DNA of 64,000 bases from Streptomyces sp. A1277 (lineage in GTDB: Bacteria; Actinomycetota; Actinomycetes; Streptomycetales; Streptomycetaceae). A program made the translations under genes and the position numbers. Under the pieces are notes generated by a model. That model saw only the letters and a list, made by a program, of their open reading frames with translations, had not been told where the DNA came from and did no database searches. Positions 61,628-64,000 of the stretch are shown here, piece after piece (position 1 is the stretch's first letter; the number at the start of each line of letters is the position of its first letter). The stretch covers positions 30,773 to 94,772 of the forward strand of contig NZ_SSBI01000030.1 in the NCBI RefSeq assembly GCF_004795015.1, given 5' to 3'.

Positions 61628-63779
61628 GAGGCCGTCAAGAAACAACGCGTTGCTTCACGGGAATGCGCTCGTTGTTGTGGTATGCGCATATCCGACGAGG
61701 TCCGCGGCCAGCGGGTGAGGCGGTTCGAAGTCCTGCTGCCGCATCTGGACGAGCGTCAGCGGCGGCTGGCGTTGGCGACCGAGGCCCGGCTGCTCGGGCA
61801 CGGAGGCGTCGGCCTGGTCGCGCGGATCTCCGGAGTCAGCGAGACGACTGTCCGCAAAGGCGTGTTCGAGCTTGAGGCCGGTGCGGAACCTCTGCCCGAG
61901 GGACGTGTCCGGCGCCCCGGTGGCGGGCGGATGCGGGCCGAGGCTGTTGACTCCCGGCTGGTTCCGGCGCTGATGGCGCTGGTCGAGCCGGACGAGCGTG
62001 GTGATCCGATGTCGCCCCTGCGCTGGACGACGAAGTCGCTGCGGCAGCTGGCCGCCGAGCTGTCCCGACAGGGGCATCGGGTGACCGCGCCCACGGTGGG
62101 CCGCCTTTTGAGGGAGCACGGATTCAGCCTGCAGGGCACCGCCAAAACCCTGGAAGGCGATCAGCACCCCGATCGGGACGCACAGTTCCGCTATATCAAC
62201 GAGCAGGTCAAAGAGCATCAGGCCGCGGGCGAGCCGGTGATCAGCGTGGACGCGAAGAAGAAGGAACAGCTGGGACAGCTGCCGATGGCCGGGCGCGAAT
62301 GGCGGCCGACCGGGCGGCCCGTCGAGGTCGAGGACCACAGCTTCTTCGCCGGCCCGCACGTGGACTCGGTGATCCCGTACGGAATCTACGACATGACCGC
62401 GAACACCGGCTGGGTGAACATCGGCACCGACCACAACACCGCCGCGTTCGCCGCCGCTTCGATCCGCCGCTGGTGGCAGGAGCGCGGACGGCACGACTAC
62501 CCCGCGGCGTCCCGGCTGCTGATCACCGCGGACGCTGGCGGCTCCAACAGCTACCGCTACCGGCTGTGGAAGGCCGAGCTGGCCGCGTTCGCCGCCGACG
62601 CCGGTCTGACCGTCACGGTCTGCCACTTCCCGCCGGGCACCTCGAAATGGAACAAAATCGAGCACCGGCTGTTCTCCCACATCACCATGAACTGGCGCTC
62701 TCGGCCGCTGACCAGCCACGAGGTCGTTCTCAAGACGATCGCCGCGACCACAACCCGGACCGGACTGCGTGTCGAGGCCGCACTCGACGACACCTCCTAC
62801 CCGACCGGCATCCAGATCAGCCGAGAACAGCTGCAGGCCCTGCCGATCACCGCCCACAACGACCAGGGTCAGTGGAACTACAGCATCGCCCCGACCGGCG
62901 GCGCGGCCCCCGCACCGCCCGCCGACGAACGCGCTCAAGCCCGCACCCAGGTCCTGCAGATGCTCGCCGACCCCCGCCTGACCGGCATGAACATCAGCGA
63001 ACTGGACGCACTGCGCACCAAGTTGGCCCCAGCCCAGGAAGCGGCGGCCGAACAACACCGCTACGTGCTCCGCAAGGGACGGCGCGTCGCCACGACCGGC
63101 CGCAGCCGATCCCTGCTCTCCGGCCCGGACGAAGTCCTGCTCACCATCGTCTACCTGCGCCAGGTCTGCCCGCAGAAGGTGCTCTGCGACCTGCTCGGCA
63201 TCAACCCGGTCACCATCGGACAAGCGATCAAGGCCACCCGCAAGCTCCTGGACGAACAGAAGATCACCATCACGCCCACCGTCGTGCGCTACTTCACTCG
63301 CGCCGACGATCTACGCGCCTGGATCACCGGCAAGGACCGGACCGGGCAGACCTCCGCGACGCCGACCCGCCAGGCGCTGACCGACCCGACCCTGACGGGC
63401 ATGAGCCACGAGGCGCTGCATACGCTGCTCGAAGAGCTGATCGTGCCCTACGCGGCCGTGATCGAAGAGCGCCGCCACCGCCAGCGCGGCGGCAACCGAC
63501 GCCCGGGCACCCGCGGCGGCGTCTTCCGACAGAAGATCACCGACGGCGACCGGATTCTGGCCACAATCCTTTACCGCCGCCGCATCTGCGGCCTCAATGC
63601 CCTCGCCGAGCTGTTCGGCGTCAGCCGCAGCACTCTGTGGAACGCGATCAACGACGTCCTGCCAACCCTCGATGCCCGCCGAATCGACATCACCCCCGCC
63701 GACCGTCGACACCCCACCGCAGCTGCCCTACTCACGTCGGTCGGCGCCGATACCCGCCATGTTGTTTCTTGACGGCTTC
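61628..63779 (+). mobile_element. ISAzo13-family insertion sequence, complete
   Basis: A 2,152-bp element whose ends match over 19 bases with one mismatch (GAGGCCGTCAAGAAACAAC at 61628-61646 against GAAGCCGTCAAGAAACAAC read inward from 63779). ACC occurs on both sides (61625-61627 and 63780-63782) as a possible 3-bp target duplication. It contains one transposase gene. Confidence 0.88.
61682..63772 (+). CDS. ISAzo13-family transposase
   Basis: A 696-residue transposase. The N-terminal HTH part includes VARISGVSETTVRKGVFEL and SLRQLAAELSRQGHRVTAPT. The DDE core has EPVISVDAKKKEQLG, LLITADAGGSNSYRYRLWK and TSKWNKIEHRLFSHI, giving D, D and E. A C-terminal extension after about residue 420 carries another HTH-rich region (ALAELFGVSRSTLWNAIND), so the protein is longer than the core family. 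ATG 61682 is chosen; a longer reading would start in IS256 sequence. Confidence 0.92.
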   Translation: MRISDEVRGQRVRRFEVLLPHLDERQRRLALATEARLLGHGGVGLVARISGVSETTVRKGVFELEAGAEPLPEGRVRRPGGGRMRAEAVDSRLVPALMALVEPDERGDPMSPLRWTTKSLRQLAAELSRQGHRVTAPTVGRLLREHGFSLQGTAKTLEGDQHPDRDAQFRYINEQVKEHQAAGEPVISVDAKKKEQLGQLPMAGREWRPTGRPVEVEDHSFFAGPHVDSVIPYGIYDMTANTGWVNIGTDHNTAAFAAASIRRWWQERGRHDYPAASRLLITADAGGSNSYRYRLWKAELAAFAADAGLTVTVCHFPPGTSKWNKIEHRLFSHITMNWRSRPLTSHEVVLKTIAATTTRTGLRVEAALDDTSYPTGIQISREQLQALPITAHNDQGQWNYSIAPTGGAAPAPPADERAQARTQVLQMLADPRLTGMNISELDALRTKLAPAQEAAAEQHRYVLRKGRRVATTGRSRSLLSGPDEVLLTIVYLRQVCPQKVLCDLLGINPVTIGQAIKATRKLLDEQKITITPTVVRYFTRADDLRAWITGKDRTGQTSATPTRQALTDPTLTGMSHEALHTLLEELIVPYAAVIEERRHRQRGGNRRPGTRGGVFRQKITDGDRILATILYRRRICGLNALAELFGVSRSTLWNAINDVLPTLDARRIDITPADRRHPTAAALLTSVGADTRHVVS

Positions 63780-63877
63780 ACCTGCTGAGGAACAGCTTCC
63801 GGCACGCGGCCCGCCAGGACTGGGACAAGATCGCCAAGGCGCTGAAGCCTGTCTACACGGCCCCGAACGAGGCTGCG
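63780..63877 (+). pseudogene. IS256-family transposase, piece D
   Basis: Continues piece C in phase across the insertion: LLRNSFRHAARQDWDKIAKA, then LKPVYTAPNEAA. Similarity stops at about 63,877, although the family should continue for about 150 more residues including the catalytic Glu. This suggests a further insertion or deletion at this point. Confidence 0.9.
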
Positions 63878-64000
63878 ATCTCTCGGGTTCGTGTCGGTGG
63901 TGGTGAGAGTCGGTCGTGCTGGTCCAGGGGGACGGTGTTTTGGTGCTGGTCAGCGGGTGTTTGTGGGCGAGGTGATCGCTGTCATGAGGCGAGAGATTTG
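63878..64000. other. Unassigned sequence at right edge, possibly another element end
   Basis: From 63,878 the sequence no longer encodes transposase and becomes GT-rich (TCGGGTTCGTGTCGGTGGTG and following). It may be the end of a fourth inserted element, but only 123 bases are visible and no inverted repeat partner can be checked. Confidence 0.3.

Noticed and set aside
1..64000. tRNA or rRNA genes
   Set aside because: By eye I found no cloverleaf with a TTCGA loop and matching acceptor stem and no rRNA-like stretch; a dedicated scan was not possible.

Overview
The window is very high-GC actinomycete DNA. Streptomyces or a close relative is the best guess, because it carries tap/tpg telomere genes, a type II polyketide cluster, GTG starts, overlapping ATGA/GTGA gene junctions and rare TTA codons. 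It looks like part of a linear plasmid, or a chromosome arm with a plasmid integrated, that carries an antibiotic cluster next to its own replication and partition genes.

Region 1 (about 2-28.3 kb) is an angucycline-type cluster. The canonical order of urdamycin/gaudimycin-like clusters is present: FAD oxygenase, small cyclase, KS-alpha, KS-beta, ACP, C-9 ketoreductase, aromatase/cyclase, and an oxygenase-reductase fusion of the UrdM/PgaM type. Around this core are a P450 with its ferredoxin, a second FAD oxygenase, two tandem-domain ABM proteins, an acyl-CoA carboxylase beta/epsilon pair, an FMN reductase, three MFS exporters, a MarR repressor with a clear operator, and a regulator with two TTA codons. 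At the right end are a ThiG-like enzyme and a trehalose-6-phosphate-synthase-like glycosyltransferase. In the BE-7585A angucycline pathway the equivalent pair (BexX, BexG2) makes a 2-thiosugar disaccharide. The best prediction is therefore a sulfur-sugar-bearing angucycline, encoded here beside plasmid telomere genes. The left edge cuts a class II DAHP synthase.

Region 2 (28.4-44.1 kb) is the replicon backbone: tap and tpg (telomere capping), parA/parB, a DUF6009 gene, a primase-helicase plus prim-pol pair, and about 830 bp of iteron-like repeats as a candidate origin. Inside it lie remnants of a TniA/TniB/TniQ transposon (tniA truncated, tniQ with two compensating frameshifts, a second tniQ fragment), a Nudix gene, a TmrB-like kinase, a truncated enoyl-CoA hydratase and a secreted beta/gamma-crystallin protein.

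Region 3 (44.1-54.2 kb) is accessory. It holds a complete RsbQ-RsbP-RsbV-like energy-stress switch, a GPP34 protein, a broken nucleotidyltransferase/HxlR mosaic, two SDRs with a tautomerase and a divergent XRE regulator, and small stress-type proteins.

Region 4 (54.2-64 kb) is a nested transposon stack. One IS256-family transposase gene is split into four collinear pieces by a Tn3-family transposon, an ISL3-family element and an ISAzo13-family element, each flanked by a matching target duplication. Removing the three insertions and one duplication copy each restores an open frame through the junctions. The Tn3 unit carries a tryptophanyl-tRNA synthetase preceded by a leader peptide with two adjacent Trp codons and an intrinsic terminator, that is, a classical attenuator. 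Its own transposase has a one-base frameshift. Three perfect palindromes of 61, 64 and 76 bp occur in the right half of the window.
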